The position numbers and the translations under genes were made by a program. Shown here in pieces: positions 1-8,877 of a DNA stretch of 64,000 nucleotides; position 1 is the first letter of the stretch, and every line of letters begins with the position of its first letter. The DNA comes from Thermoplasmatales archaeon. Lineage in GTDB: Archaea > Thermoplasmatota > Thermoplasmata > Thermoplasmatales > GCA-001856825. The notes under the pieces were generated by a model that saw only the letters and a list, made by a program, of their open reading frames with translations, did not search any database and was not told where the DNA came from. The DNA is taken from NCBI GenBank assembly GCA_026127935.1, contig JAJSLL010000001.1, forward strand, positions 1 through 64,000. Reading direction: 5' to 3'.

Positions 1-17
1 AAATCCCGGTCCCGGCC
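1..17 (+). tRNA. possible 3' end of a tRNA (tRNA-His?) cut by the window edge
   Basis: The first 17 bases can be read as the end of a T-loop (AAAT), the 3' T-stem strand CCCGG, the 3' acceptor strand TCCCGGC and a discriminator C. A C at position 73 is typical of archaeal tRNA-His. The 5' part lies outside the window and no CCA is encoded, so this is only suggestive; GC-rich sequence in otherwise AT-rich intergenic DNA supports it. Confidence 0.35.
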
Positions 18-180
18 CTGATATAGATTCCAATTGCAAGAAATCAAGGACATTTCCGAGCGTTTACACAAGGCTATTCGAACACAATTTTTTAACTATT
101 TCAAATTTCCACTTTTATAATTACCCGATAATCCAACAGATTTCGTTATAGATGCATTATTTAAGAATAATTAAGTTTGT

Positions 181-213
181 TTTATATTAATAGACTTTGG
201 TGTTTTAGGAGGG
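181..213 (+). promoter_or_regulatory. probable promoter and strong Shine-Dalgarno upstream of the solute-binding protein
   Basis: A TATA-like TTTATATTA at 181 is followed about 20 nt later by AGGAGGG at 207-213. The Shine-Dalgarno precedes an ATG at 227 opening a 12-codon frame that ends at 263-265, five bases before the TTG used by the main gene. Either the leader carries a mini-cistron or the motif serves the TTG start from a distance. Confidence 0.4.
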
Positions 214-269
214 TAAATATTCAGCAATGTTTAAGCCAAGTTTTCCCATAGACATTTTTAGGTGATGAA

Positions 270-2975
270 TTGACAGAAAATTCTAGTTCCAACAACTCGC
301 CTACTACACCTAAAAAAACCAATAAAAGAACAATCGGAATTGTAATAGCAGTAGTTATCATCGTAATTATTGCCGGTGTTGTGGCTGGCGTAGTGTTGAC
401 TAAACAAAAACAGAGCTCAACTCCTCTAGCAATTTCCCCTTCTGTCTCATCAGTACAGACATCTGTGGGGACACCGCTTACTTTTACCACAGGAGTGACG
501 GCTAACATGCCATTTTCCAAAGCAGTATGGAATTTTGGGAATGGAGTGGAAAAGACTGTAACATCCAATTTGGGAGAAATATCTTATGCCTACAGTAGCC
601 CAGGCAGTTATCTTGTAGCTGTCACAGTTTATGCTACGAATGGTTCAACACTGACAAATTATCAGGGCCTTTTCGGGGTAACAATAATCCCGCAAACTGT
701 CGTTAATGGCGCAGCAATCTACGGAGGAATAACTATTAACTTGGCATCAGGAGGAACGACAAATCAGACAATTCCAGCTGGAGGATTTGAAAACATGACA
801 TTCTCTGGAAGTCTGCTTATACAGCCCCTCACTGTTGGTTCTTCAGTTCCTGGCGCTCTCAACTACACAATATCATCGTTTGTCTGGAACATAGACAGTG
901 GCAACTCAATAATTGACGACAACAATACTGGCTTGCCTGAAACAGTCAACGTAACCTTCAGTTCCTCTGGGATTCACACTGTTGATCTAATCACAAATAC
1001 TACATCAGGAACAAGTACGGCGACTGGTAGCTATTTCCTCACGATTGCAGCAGGTAATTATTCAATCTCATCGAAACCTATCCCTGTCAGCATAAATAAG
1101 AACCAGCTTGTGAATGCAATATTCTTCTCCGGAGGTCCTACAACATTTGACCCTGCTATAAACTACGACCTGCTTGGTTACGAAGTGTTGAACAATGTCT
1201 ACCAGGGACTTGTCTATTATAACGGTAGCTCGACATCTCAATTCAACCCTGTAATAGCGACAAACATTCCTACCGTTCAGAATGGTGAAGTAAATGCGAA
1301 TCACACTGTTTGGACTTTCTACATTAACAAATCAATAAAGTTCTCCAATGGAGATCCTGTCACGCCTTACGACGTATACCAGTCAATAGCGAGGACCCTC
1401 CTGTTCTCAAATGATCCAGGGTGCCCCGGATGGATCACAGCTCACATAATGCTACCCGGACCATCGATATATGGACCGTTCAACACTAGTTTCTATTGGA
1501 TACATCACGCAATAACTTGGAATAACACCACAAACTCGGTCACCTTCCACTTGATGCCGGCAAGTGCGACTTGGCTGCCAAATGCGACAGCATCATACGG
1601 CGGACAGAACTATGGAAATTTGAACCAGTCGTACCAGATTGAAGATTATGGAGGAGGACAGTACTTCTTACAGATAATGGCACTCATCTACAACTTCGTA
1701 CTGGATAATAGCTGGCTGAATTCCCACGGAGCAGGTCTAGCAAACACCAGCGCTGCGTACCAGAATTACATCCAGGACGGCAACGAGTCGCACTGGGTCC
1801 AATATCTGCACTACAACACAATGGGAACTGGCCCCTATGAGGAATCTCTGTACGAACCTGCACAAGAAACTGTACTTACTGTGAATCCTTATTATCAGCA
1901 AACCCCCGGAAACCCTGCTCCTTCGAAACTGATTCCCAAGATAATCTTGGAATATGAGTCAAACGACGCAACATCAATCTCCCAGATAGCTTCCGGATAT
2001 GCACAGGTAGGTATGAACGCATTTCCACCTTCAGAGACTCAACAAGCCCTCAATCTTGAAAAACAGGGCATTCTGAAATCGTTCAGTTTCTCGGAGTTGG
2101 CGGCTTATACCTGGGTCTACAACCTGAACTTAAACGTTTCAGGAGCGAAGCTTCTTGACGGACAGACGAACATTAATCAATTCTTCTTCGCAAACCTAAG
2201 CGTCAGAAAAGCGTTCTCCTATGCATACAACTACACCTATGCAATAAATGATGCAAACTCCTTCGACGGAATACCGTTTGTCAGCGCACTGACAGGTCTG
2301 ATACCCAATGGAATGCCAAACTATCCAGGCAATATATCAGCGCAGTTCAATCAGAACCAGAGCATCTCTCTTGCGAGATATTACTGGAACCAGACTAATT
2401 ACTCAAAGACTGGAAAGACTTACTATCTCCCAATAGTCTCGCAGCAAGGCAATCCGCAATTTGATGCGGAAGTAACTGTCTGGATCGCAGCCTTACAGGC
2501 AATGAGCGGCGGCCATGTGCAACCGGAACTCGTCGATCTTTCTTCGAATGAAATCAGCTCGCTTTCTTCTGCGCCGAGCCTAAACCCGATCCCGATTACG
2601 GTGCAGGAATGGTTCTTCGATTACCCTGACCCATCTGACTTCGTCGGGCCGTTCTACCAGGAATACGGAATATTCTCCTTCCCAGACGGACTTATGCAGG
2701 AACCCGGATTCAACCAGACTACAAATCCGAGCCAATGGGCAAACATAACAGAGATGTGGAATTTGTTTGACCAGGCAAACGGACAGACCAACTATACTCT
2801 GAGAACCAAACAGTACTGGCAAGCAGAAACGATAGCGCTCAACCTCTACCTTTATGTTGGAACCGTACAACCCCTAGAAGTGCTGTACTACAGTCCGTAC
2901 ATAGTCAAGGCAACTCTGGACCCATCCATGCTGACTCCAGGCACACTGGTCTACTACTTCATTCAGTACTCATAA
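270..2975 (+). CDS. ABC transporter solute-binding protein (family 5, oligopeptide type) with N-terminal PKD-like domains
   Basis: 901 aa, TTG start preceded by GGTGAT. Residues 22-43 form one hydrophobic segment that would anchor the protein in the membrane. Two PKD-like beta domains follow (about 55-145 with VWNFGNG, and 150-265 with SFVWNIDSG). From about residue 275 the sequence is a family 5 extracellular solute-binding protein: GGPTTFDPA, then a YEVLNNVYQGL segment and FSNGDPVTPYDV. There are many NxS/T sequons, as expected of a glycosylated archaeal surface protein. It probably captures oligopeptides outside the cell for a Dpp/Opp-type ABC importer, but no permease or ATPase genes are adjacent. 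The family assignment is secure; the ligand is unknown. Confidence 0.9.
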   Translation: MTENSSSNNSPTTPKKTNKRTIGIVIAVVIIVIIAGVVAGVVLTKQKQSSTPLAISPSVSSVQTSVGTPLTFTTGVTANMPFSKAVWNFGNGVEKTVTSNLGEISYAYSSPGSYLVAVTVYATNGSTLTNYQGLFGVTIIPQTVVNGAAIYGGITINLASGGTTNQTIPAGGFENMTFSGSLLIQPLTVGSSVPGALNYTISSFVWNIDSGNSIIDDNNTGLPETVNVTFSSSGIHTVDLITNTTSGTSTATGSYFLTIAAGNYSISSKPIPVSINKNQLVNAIFFSGGPTTFDPAINYDLLGYEVLNNVYQGLVYYNGSSTSQFNPVIATNIPTVQNGEVNANHTVWTFYINKSIKFSNGDPVTPYDVYQSIARTLLFSNDPGCPGWITAHIMLPGPSIYGPFNTSFYWIHHAITWNNTTNSVTFHLMPASATWLPNATASYGGQNYGNLNQSYQIEDYGGGQYFLQIMALIYNFVLDNSWLNSHGAGLANTSAAYQNYIQDGNESHWVQYLHYNTMGTGPYEESLYEPAQETVLTVNPYYQQTPGNPAPSKLIPKIILEYESNDATSISQIASGYAQVGMNAFPPSETQQALNLEKQGILKSFSFSELAAYTWVYNLNLNVSGAKLLDGQTNINQFFFANLSVRKAFSYAYNYTYAINDANSFDGIPFVSALTGLIPNGMPNYPGNISAQFNQNQSISLARYYWNQTNYSKTGKTYYLPIVSQQGNPQFDAEVTVWIAALQAMSGGHVQPELVDLSSNEISSLSSAPSLNPIPITVQEWFFDYPDPSDFVGPFYQEYGIFSFPDGLMQEPGFNQTTNPSQWANITEMWNLFDQANGQTNYTLRTKQYWQAETIALNLYLYVGTVQPLEVLYYSPYIVKATLDPSMLTPGTLVYYFIQYS

Positions 2976-2986
2976 TCATTCGATCT

Positions 2987-3017
2987 TATTTTTTCCTTTT
3001 TTTTTATTCAATTTTTA
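2987..3017 (+). terminator. poly-T archaeal terminator after the solute-binding protein gene
   Basis: Three T-rich runs (TTTTTT, TTTTTTTTT, ATTTTT) start 12 nt after the stop codon, without a clear hairpin. This is the usual look of an intrinsic archaeal terminator. Confidence 0.6.
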
Positions 3018-3098
3018 ACAATTCTGTAATTCTAACAGTCTTTAAGGTGGAAGAACTATTTCCAATATTTACAATCACATCGGTTTGCAGTAACATTT

Positions 3099-3347
3099 TT
3101 GAGATTTCAAAGCAGTCCACTTCTGCTGATTTGCAAGAGCTACGAAAATCCGGTGAGATTTTCATATTTCCAGAAGATCCTTCTTCAGATCAGTGCTAAC
3201 TCTCTTTCATCTTCCTTGGATGATCTGCTACAGAGACACCTGGTCAAGAGAGAAATAATAGTTTCAAAGCCATCTGAGGTGAATATTCTCAGACTGAAGA
3301 AGGAAAGATTATTACGGAAATTGCAGCACCCTTCTTCCTATACGTAG
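3099..3347 (+). CDS. short HxlR/winged-helix-like protein or remnant
   Basis: 82 aa, TTG start, no clear ribosome binding site. The core NPVRFSYFQKIL, ISANSLSSSLDDLLQRHLVKRE follows the helix-turn-helix pattern of HxlR-family regulators (RF-x-L-x-x-x-L, IS-x-x-x-L-x-x-x-L-x-x-L, GLV-x-R), with the wing expected next. The usual N-terminal helix with its tryptophan and cysteine is missing and the C-terminus is short. It may be a minimal regulator of the NUDIX/acyl-CoA synthetase genes downstream or a decaying copy. The similarity is by eye only. Confidence 0.4.
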   Translation: MRFQSSPLLLICKSYENPVRFSYFQKILLQISANSLSSSLDDLLQRHLVKREIIVSKPSEVNILRLKKERLLRKLQHPSSYT

Positions 3348-3474
3348 GAATCGTAGGAGGATACTACAGGGATGTTTCATTAAAACTCAAATCTATGACC
3401 GTCTGATACGATTTACTGGATCATGCTCCTGTATAATCGCTATCATTTAGTAGTATCATCCCTTAAATCAACCA

Positions 3475-3987
3475 ATGCACATTCCAGAGACGGTCGGATG
3501 GCGTGACGAAAATGAAATCATTCAGATGAAAAAAGGAATGGAATATGCAGCCGTTGCGATAGTAATTAACAACGATAGGATCGTGATCGAAAAAAGAAAT
3601 TCTACCAAGGATGATCCGTGGTCTGGCCAGTTTTCACTTCCGGGAGGCCATTACTCAAAAGTTGAGCGGACTCTTAGGGAGACTGCGGTGAGAGAGACCT
3701 TAGAGGAAACAGGATTAAACCTGAATAAGAATTCCACTTACATGGGACATTTTGGCCCGTTCTCCCCTGGAAACAAACCCAACATGGAAGTCTATGCATA
3801 TGCATTCGAAATGGAACAGCCTACCCCACTGGTTTCTTCGAAGGAATCGGAATACCTATTCTGGGTCGCTCTCTCAGATCTGGTTCAAACCAACGAAGCA
3901 ATAATACCAGCTTACAGGACCAGGGAAGGACTGATATGGGGACTGACGGCAAGAATCATCGAGAGGTTCATGCTATTTTGTAAATAG
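3475..3987 (+). CDS. NUDIX hydrolase, CoA-diphosphatase-like
   Basis: 170 aa. The NUDIX helix is seen as LPGGHYSKVERTLRETAVRE followed by LEETGL, with catalytic glutamates in the RE-x-x-EE core. The spacing between the GG and RETLEE, and the KRNS-x7-WSGQFSLPGG lead-in, resemble the CoA pyrophosphatase (NudL) subgroup rather than MutT. It would cleave a nucleoside-diphosphate-linked metabolite in the cytoplasm. It lies 40 bp before an acyl-CoA synthetase gene in the same direction, which fits a CoA-related role (inference). The length is normal for the family. Confidence 0.85.
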   Translation: MHIPETVGWRDENEIIQMKKGMEYAAVAIVINNDRIVIEKRNSTKDDPWSGQFSLPGGHYSKVERTLRETAVRETLEETGLNLNKNSTYMGHFGPFSPGNKPNMEVYAYAFEMEQPTPLVSSKESEYLFWVALSDLVQTNEAIIPAYRTREGLIWGLTARIIERFMLFCK

Positions 3988-4027
3988 AATACGAAATAAT
4001 TTTATATTCGCTCTGTTGGAATAGTAT

Positions 4028-5974
4028 ATGACAAAGGGTCCGAATCCTCTTCCATTCGATTCTTTTATGAATCCCGGACTGGGAAAATATTCGAAGGTTT
4101 ACAGGGAATCAATTGAAGCTCCTGAGAAATTTTACGAAGGTGCTGCGTGGATACTTGACTGGTATTCCAAGTGGGATTCCGTTCTCGACAAGAGCAACGA
4201 ACCTTACTACAAGTGGTTTGTAAACGGCAAGTTGAACGTGTGTTACAATGCCGTTGATAGACACGCCAATGGGAATAGGAGAAACAAGGCTGCATACATA
4301 TGGGTCGATGAGAAAGGAAATGAAAAAATTGTCACCTACAGGGGCCTTTACAGACGTGTCAATGCAGTTGCGAGGGCACTTCGTGAGATGGGAATACGGA
4401 AGGGAGACAGGATTGCAATATACATGCCAATGATCATAGAAGAACCAGTGGCAATGCTCGCAGCTGCAAGAATAGGGGCTGTTTTTACCCTGATCTTTTC
4501 AGGATTCGGAGCCGAGGCAATTGCGGAACGAATAAACGATTGCGGTGCAAGATTGGTAATAACTGCGGACGGAGGGTACAGAAGGGGCAAGATCGTTCCG
4601 CTCAAGGAATCCGTCGACCGTGCACTCGAACTCACAAAAACTGTTGAAACAGTCATAGTCGTAAAACACACTGGCTCAGAAATCAACATGGTCGAAGGAA
4701 GGGACTACTGGTACCATGATGTTGTTCAAGACAAGGAATTGGTTGAACCTGAGAGGATGGATTCCAACGATCCATTGTTCATTCTGTATACCTCCGGAAC
4801 TACCGGGAAACCGAAGGGGGTCGTGCACGGAAACGGAGGGTATGCAGTATGGATCGCCAACACGCTAAAGTGGGCGTTCGACCCGCAGGAGAACGACAGG
4901 TGGTGGTGTGCAGCCGATATCGGCTGGATCACTGGTCATAGCTATATCGTATTTGCCCCCCTGATACTCGGACTGACTTCGATTCTATATGAAGGCAGTT
5001 TTGACTATCCAACCCCGGATCAAATTTGGAAATTGATAGCGTACTATGAGGTCGACATATTGTACACGTCTCCAACGGCAATCCGCGCACTTATGAAGTA
5101 TGGAGACGAGTACCCTAAGAACCATAATCTCTCTTCGTTGCGCGTCCTCGGTTCTGTAGGCGAACCAATAAACCCAGTAGCCTGGGAATGGTATTATGAA
5201 AAGATCGGTAGCTCCCAGTGTCCAATCATAGACACTTACTGGCAAACTGAAACGGGCGGATTTGTGATAAGTCCGGCAATTGGGATAGGCGTTGCACCAC
5301 TGAAACCTGGATCCGCTACGCTTCCACTGCCAGGAATAGATCCTGTAATAATGGATCAAGACGGGAAGGAATTGCCAGCAGGGGAGAAGGGGTTCTTAGT
5401 AATCAGAAAACCTTGGCCCGGACTGATGACCGGGCTGAACAACGATGACGGAAAGTACAGGTCGATGTACTTTGGTAAATTCAAGAATATGTACTTCACA
5501 GGTGACTACGCCATCAAAGACAAGGATGGTTATTACTGGTTGCTCGGAAGGGCAGACGAGGTGCTCAAGGTGTCCGGACATAGAATAGGGACTATTGAGA
5601 TCGAAGATGCTTTGCTCTCGACAGGCATTGTTGCAGAGGCTGGAGTGTTCGGCAAATCACATCAGGTGAAGGGTGAAAGTATAGTCTCGTTCGTAGTGCT
5701 TAAGAGTGGAACTTCTTCAGAATCACCGATAGATATGATCAAGAATGGAGTGAGACACAATTTCGGTCCTATCCTTATTCCAGACGAAATACACATAGTT
5801 GGTTCACTGCCAAAGACAAGAAGTGGAAAGATAATGAGAAGGATAATCAAGGCAGTTTACCAGGATCAGATACCTGGAGATATTACCACGCTGGAATCTG
5901 GAGCATCGATCGAGGAGATAAAAGAAGCTATAGAGAAATTTAGGAAGGAACTGAAAATGACAAATGGCCAGTGA
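4028..5974 (+). CDS. acs: acetyl-/propionyl-CoA synthetase (AMP-forming)
   Basis: 648 aa, the usual size of AMP-forming acetyl-CoA synthetases. The N-terminal ACS domain (WYSKWDSVLD) is followed by the AMP-binding P-loop YTSGTTGKPKGVVH, the WWCAADIGWITGHSY segment, TYWQTETGG, and the C-terminal swivel domain with FTGDYAIKDKDGYYW, GRADEVLKVSGHRIG and the catalytic lysine in LPKTRSGKIMRR. It activates acetate or a similar short acid to its CoA thioester, forming AMP and PPi. A TATA-like TTTATATT lies about 20 nt before the ATG, suggesting a leaderless transcript. Whether acetate or propionate is preferred cannot be told here. Confidence 0.92.
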   Translation: MTKGPNPLPFDSFMNPGLGKYSKVYRESIEAPEKFYEGAAWILDWYSKWDSVLDKSNEPYYKWFVNGKLNVCYNAVDRHANGNRRNKAAYIWVDEKGNEKIVTYRGLYRRVNAVARALREMGIRKGDRIAIYMPMIIEEPVAMLAAARIGAVFTLIFSGFGAEAIAERINDCGARLVITADGGYRRGKIVPLKESVDRALELTKTVETVIVVKHTGSEINMVEGRDYWYHDVVQDKELVEPERMDSNDPLFILYTSGTTGKPKGVVHGNGGYAVWIANTLKWAFDPQENDRWWCAADIGWITGHSYIVFAPLILGLTSILYEGSFDYPTPDQIWKLIAYYEVDILYTSPTAIRALMKYGDEYPKNHNLSSLRVLGSVGEPINPVAWEWYYEKIGSSQCPIIDTYWQTETGGFVISPAIGIGVAPLKPGSATLPLPGIDPVIMDQDGKELPAGEKGFLVIRKPWPGLMTGLNNDDGKYRSMYFGKFKNMYFTGDYAIKDKDGYYWLLGRADEVLKVSGHRIGTIEIEDALLSTGIVAEAGVFGKSHQVKGESIVSFVVLKSGTSSESPIDMIKNGVRHNFGPILIPDEIHIVGSLPKTRSGKIMRRIIKAVYQDQIPGDITTLESGASIEEIKEAIEKFRKELKMTNGQ

Positions 5975-6093
5975 CCAAAAGAAAATGCGGATGTGAGGGA
6001 TAAATGCGGTGTATGCAATTGGTGATGCGATTTGTATAAACCGTCAGAACAGAAAATATGGAAAAAGGGAATTGAATAAAAATAAGAGGAAAA

Positions 6094-7677
6094 TCACTCG
6101 GGTGGAATCTCTTTGTACGCCGCGGTTATGTTTATTCCCATCCTCTTGTTAACGAAGTACATCACGACGAATATTATCGCTGCCACAATGTAGACGCTCC
6201 CTATCGTAATCCCGGTGGTAGAATTTATTGGCATGAGGTATGAATTCCAGAGCCCTATGATACCATATATAATGCCAGCAAGTGCAATAACTCCAAGCCA
6301 CGTGATAAGTGGAACACCTGCAATCTTTCTCTTGATTACAAATGAGTTGTTGTATAGATCTTTCTTCATGAAGGGGATCAGGATTGCCGTGATGGCTGGA
6401 ATGATGAATCCAAAGTCGAATATAGGGATTATATCTACGATAGCAGCTGCAGGTATGTACGCATAGGCTAGGAGTCCAACTATTCCAATAATTCCTACTG
6501 TTACGATCGAGATCACTGGCGCCTTAGTCCTGGTCGACACTTTGCTGAAGATCGTTGGAACTGCTCTGTCGAATGACCAGCCGAAGAGGTACCTTGATGC
6601 TCCGATCATGGTAGGTATGAAGAAGACAACATCAGGGAGCCAGAATACCAGTATACCTAGAATAGGAATTATCGGATTTGCGTAGACCAAGGAAATAAAG
6701 AACGGGGTGTACGTTCCAATGAAGGAAAATGGAAGGGTGTTTCCGTTTGCATAGTTGTAGGCCCAGGCGGTCATGAATTGTTGGCCAAATGCGTGGAATG
6801 TTGTGAAATAGAATGCCAGGTAAAACACAAGTATAACGACCAGCGCATACAGAATGGCGATTGGTAGTGATTTCTTGACCTGTTTCATTTCTCCAGACCA
6901 GTTTGCAGGGAGGGTATACCAAGTGAAGGCGTACCAGGAAATCGGGAGGGCCATTAGAGTAGTTGCAAGGCCAGGCTTGTATAGGAGTCCGTTGGAGAGG
7001 GCTGATGATATGACACCTGAATATGCTCCACTGCCTGCGAACTTATCAAAAGCGGTCGCGAATGTTCCCTGAGAGATTGTGGCCGTTATTCCAAACAGAG
7101 CGATTGTTGTGATCACTTCAATTATTCCTGTGATAAAGATAAGTGTAAATGCCTTTTTAGTTGGAACAAATGCAAGCACCAACAGGAATATGACAATTAT
7201 GACCACTGCGGAAATAACAGACGCATCTTTCGTGAGCATTGCCGCAGCAATATTCTGCAGAGCTATGTTCGAGTTCATAAATCCATATGTGTATATGGCG
7301 TATCCGAGGTATTGAGCGCCAAAGTAGGAATATATCCCCAAACTGAACACGTAAGCAAAGAACAGACCAAAAGAATTCAGGAAACCTAAAACAGAATTCA
7401 AGCCGCGACTAACGAAAACGTAGTCTCCACCCGACCTTGGCATCGAGATACCAAAAATGGTGTAGACCGCTCCAAGAGCAACGCTGGGAATGAACATCAC
7501 GGCCAGAGCCAGATATATGTTTGCACCAGGAGACAGAAATAGCAGGGAAATCAGAAAAATAGGTACTCCCCCGGTAACTAGTGCAAAAGTTGCAAAAAAT
7601 GAGCCTCCACCACCGACATTTCTCACCAAGCCCGTCGCGTCTCTCACAAAAACTTTAATTCCTTGCGATTGAGCCAT
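6094..7677 (-). CDS. APC-superfamily amino acid permease
   Basis: 527 aa, highly hydrophobic, about 12-14 membrane helices. The N-terminal GGGSFFATFALVTGGVPIF and the GISMPRSGGDYVFVSRGL segment match the APC amino acid/polyamine/organocation fold (discontinuous TM1 glycine motif and the PRSGGDY motif). The C-terminal region carries WLPDVVFF and SRYLFGWSFDRAVP, typical of archaeal and actinobacterial APC carriers. It probably imports amino acids or amines. It is divergently transcribed from agmatinase across 167 bp, so the substrate could be arginine, agmatine or putrescine (inference only). Confidence 0.9.
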   Translation of the reverse strand: MAQSQGIKVFVRDATGLVRNVGGGGSFFATFALVTGGVPIFLISLLFLSPGANIYLALAVMFIPSVALGAVYTIFGISMPRSGGDYVFVSRGLNSVLGFLNSFGLFFAYVFSLGIYSYFGAQYLGYAIYTYGFMNSNIALQNIAAAMLTKDASVISAVVIIVIFLLVLAFVPTKKAFTLIFITGIIEVITTIALFGITATISQGTFATAFDKFAGSGAYSGVISSALSNGLLYKPGLATTLMALPISWYAFTWYTLPANWSGEMKQVKKSLPIAILYALVVILVFYLAFYFTTFHAFGQQFMTAWAYNYANGNTLPFSFIGTYTPFFISLVYANPIIPILGILVFWLPDVVFFIPTMIGASRYLFGWSFDRAVPTIFSKVSTRTKAPVISIVTVGIIGIVGLLAYAYIPAAAIVDIIPIFDFGFIIPAITAILIPFMKKDLYNNSFVIKRKIAGVPLITWLGVIALAGIIYGIIGLWNSYLMPINSTTGITIGSVYIVAAIIFVVMYFVNKRMGINITAAYKEIPPE

Positions 7678-7844
7678 AGATTAATACACATCCTGATTAT
7701 AAATTAAATTTACCTTTAATGAGTCTAATCGAGGACTAAGGAAAATAAATCTTTGTACCAATGAGAAGTGAGAAAATTTTTTCCAGTTTGAACTCATGAA
7801 GAGAAACATCTCAACCTCTATATGGAAACCGGGCATGTGAATCA

Positions 7845-8702
7845 GTGTCTGGTGTCCTAAAATTTGCGGGTTCTTCCGAGGATTACGGATCTTCCCGGTT
7901 TGTTGTTTATGGAGTTCCTTTTGATTCGACAACTTCTTTTCGATCAGGACAGAGATTTGCACCAAACAGAATAAGAGAAGCATCATCGACCCTCGAGAGG
8001 TTTGTCTTCGAGCGAAAGTTCAACGTCAAGGAGATGGGTCTCTTCGATAGAGGAGACCTAGAGTCAACGGTAAGTCCGAAGAAAATGAAGAACGAGGTTT
8101 CCAAAAACTTCAGGGATCTTCTTAATGACAGAAAGTACTCAATCATGTTGGGTGGAGAACACTCTGTGTCGATAGGAGTGGGCGAAAATCTTGATGACGA
8201 AAATGTCTCAGTTCTTTTCATGGACGCACACCCAGACTTCAGAGATTCACTCCTTGATGAAAGGTTGAGTCACGGTTCCGTAGCGAGACGGATGATCGAT
8301 GTCTTGGGTATAGAAAGAGTTGGGGCTATTGGACTGAGAGCGATCTCAAGAGAGGAATATCAGGACCCACTGTTTTCGAGGTACAACTTCTTCACGACTG
8401 AAGAAGTGAGGAGGTATGGGCCCAAGGCAATAATCGACAAACTATTCAAGAAAGTGAAATCCAAGAAAATCTATCTATCCTTAGACTTAGACGTAATGGA
8501 TCCTGCCTACGCTCCTGGGGTAGCGACACCCGAACCATTCGGACTGGATCCATTCCACATCAAGGAAGTCATTAATGTCTTGGGCAAGAGATTGATGGGT
8601 GCAGATATTGTGGAACTGAGTCCTCCCTATGACAATGGAAATACTGCAGTGTTGGCGGCAAGGTTGGTACAGGAGATAATCTCGTCCAGCGTTGTTTCCT
8701 GA
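7845..8702 (+). CDS. speB: agmatinase (ureohydrolase family)
   Basis: 285 aa, GTG start. All Mn-binding motifs of the arginase/agmatinase family are present: GGEHSVSIG, DAHPDFRD, SLDLDVMDPAYAPG and the late glutamate in DIVELSPPYD. The lack of arginase-specific features and the length favour agmatinase, which hydrolyses agmatine to putrescine and urea. Together with the pyruvoyl arginine decarboxylase at 53 kb this gives the archaeal arginine to putrescine route. After the TGA the same frame stays open for 58 more codons (separate entry). Confidence 0.9.
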   Translation: MSGVLKFAGSSEDYGSSRFVVYGVPFDSTTSFRSGQRFAPNRIREASSTLERFVFERKFNVKEMGLFDRGDLESTVSPKKMKNEVSKNFRDLLNDRKYSIMLGGEHSVSIGVGENLDDENVSVLFMDAHPDFRDSLLDERLSHGSVARRMIDVLGIERVGAIGLRAISREEYQDPLFSRYNFFTTEEVRRYGPKAIIDKLFKKVKSKKIYLSLDLDVMDPAYAPGVATPEPFGLDPFHIKEVINVLGKRLMGADIVELSPPYDNGNTAVLAARLVQEIISSSVVS

Positions 8703-8877
8703 CTTGAGGTAGAGCCAAAACCAGCGATCGAAAATTATCCCAGTCTGGGGTACATCGATGTTAAGACAAATTTTCCTCAGTTAGAGGAGATAAGAGAAAT
8801 TAATTCGCACTTTATCAAAAGCGTAAAAAACAAATCCATTGGGGAGATAATCGATAGTAGGGGTTGTTATAGTGGAT
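8703..8877 (+). other. in-frame open extension behind agmatinase, no start codon
   Basis: After the agmatinase TGA the same frame is open for 58 codons and closes at TGA 8875-8877, overlapping the GTG start of the aminotransferase. The translation (for example NFPQLEEIREINSHFIKSV) has a protein-like composition but no ATG, GTG or TTG in frame. It could be a lost C-terminal tail, a gene remnant, or chance. No function is claimed. Confidence 0.2.

Noticed and set aside
221-568. Minus-strand 115-aa ORF
   Set aside because: Antisense to the N-terminal anchor and PKD region of the solute-binding protein; no motif and no promoter.
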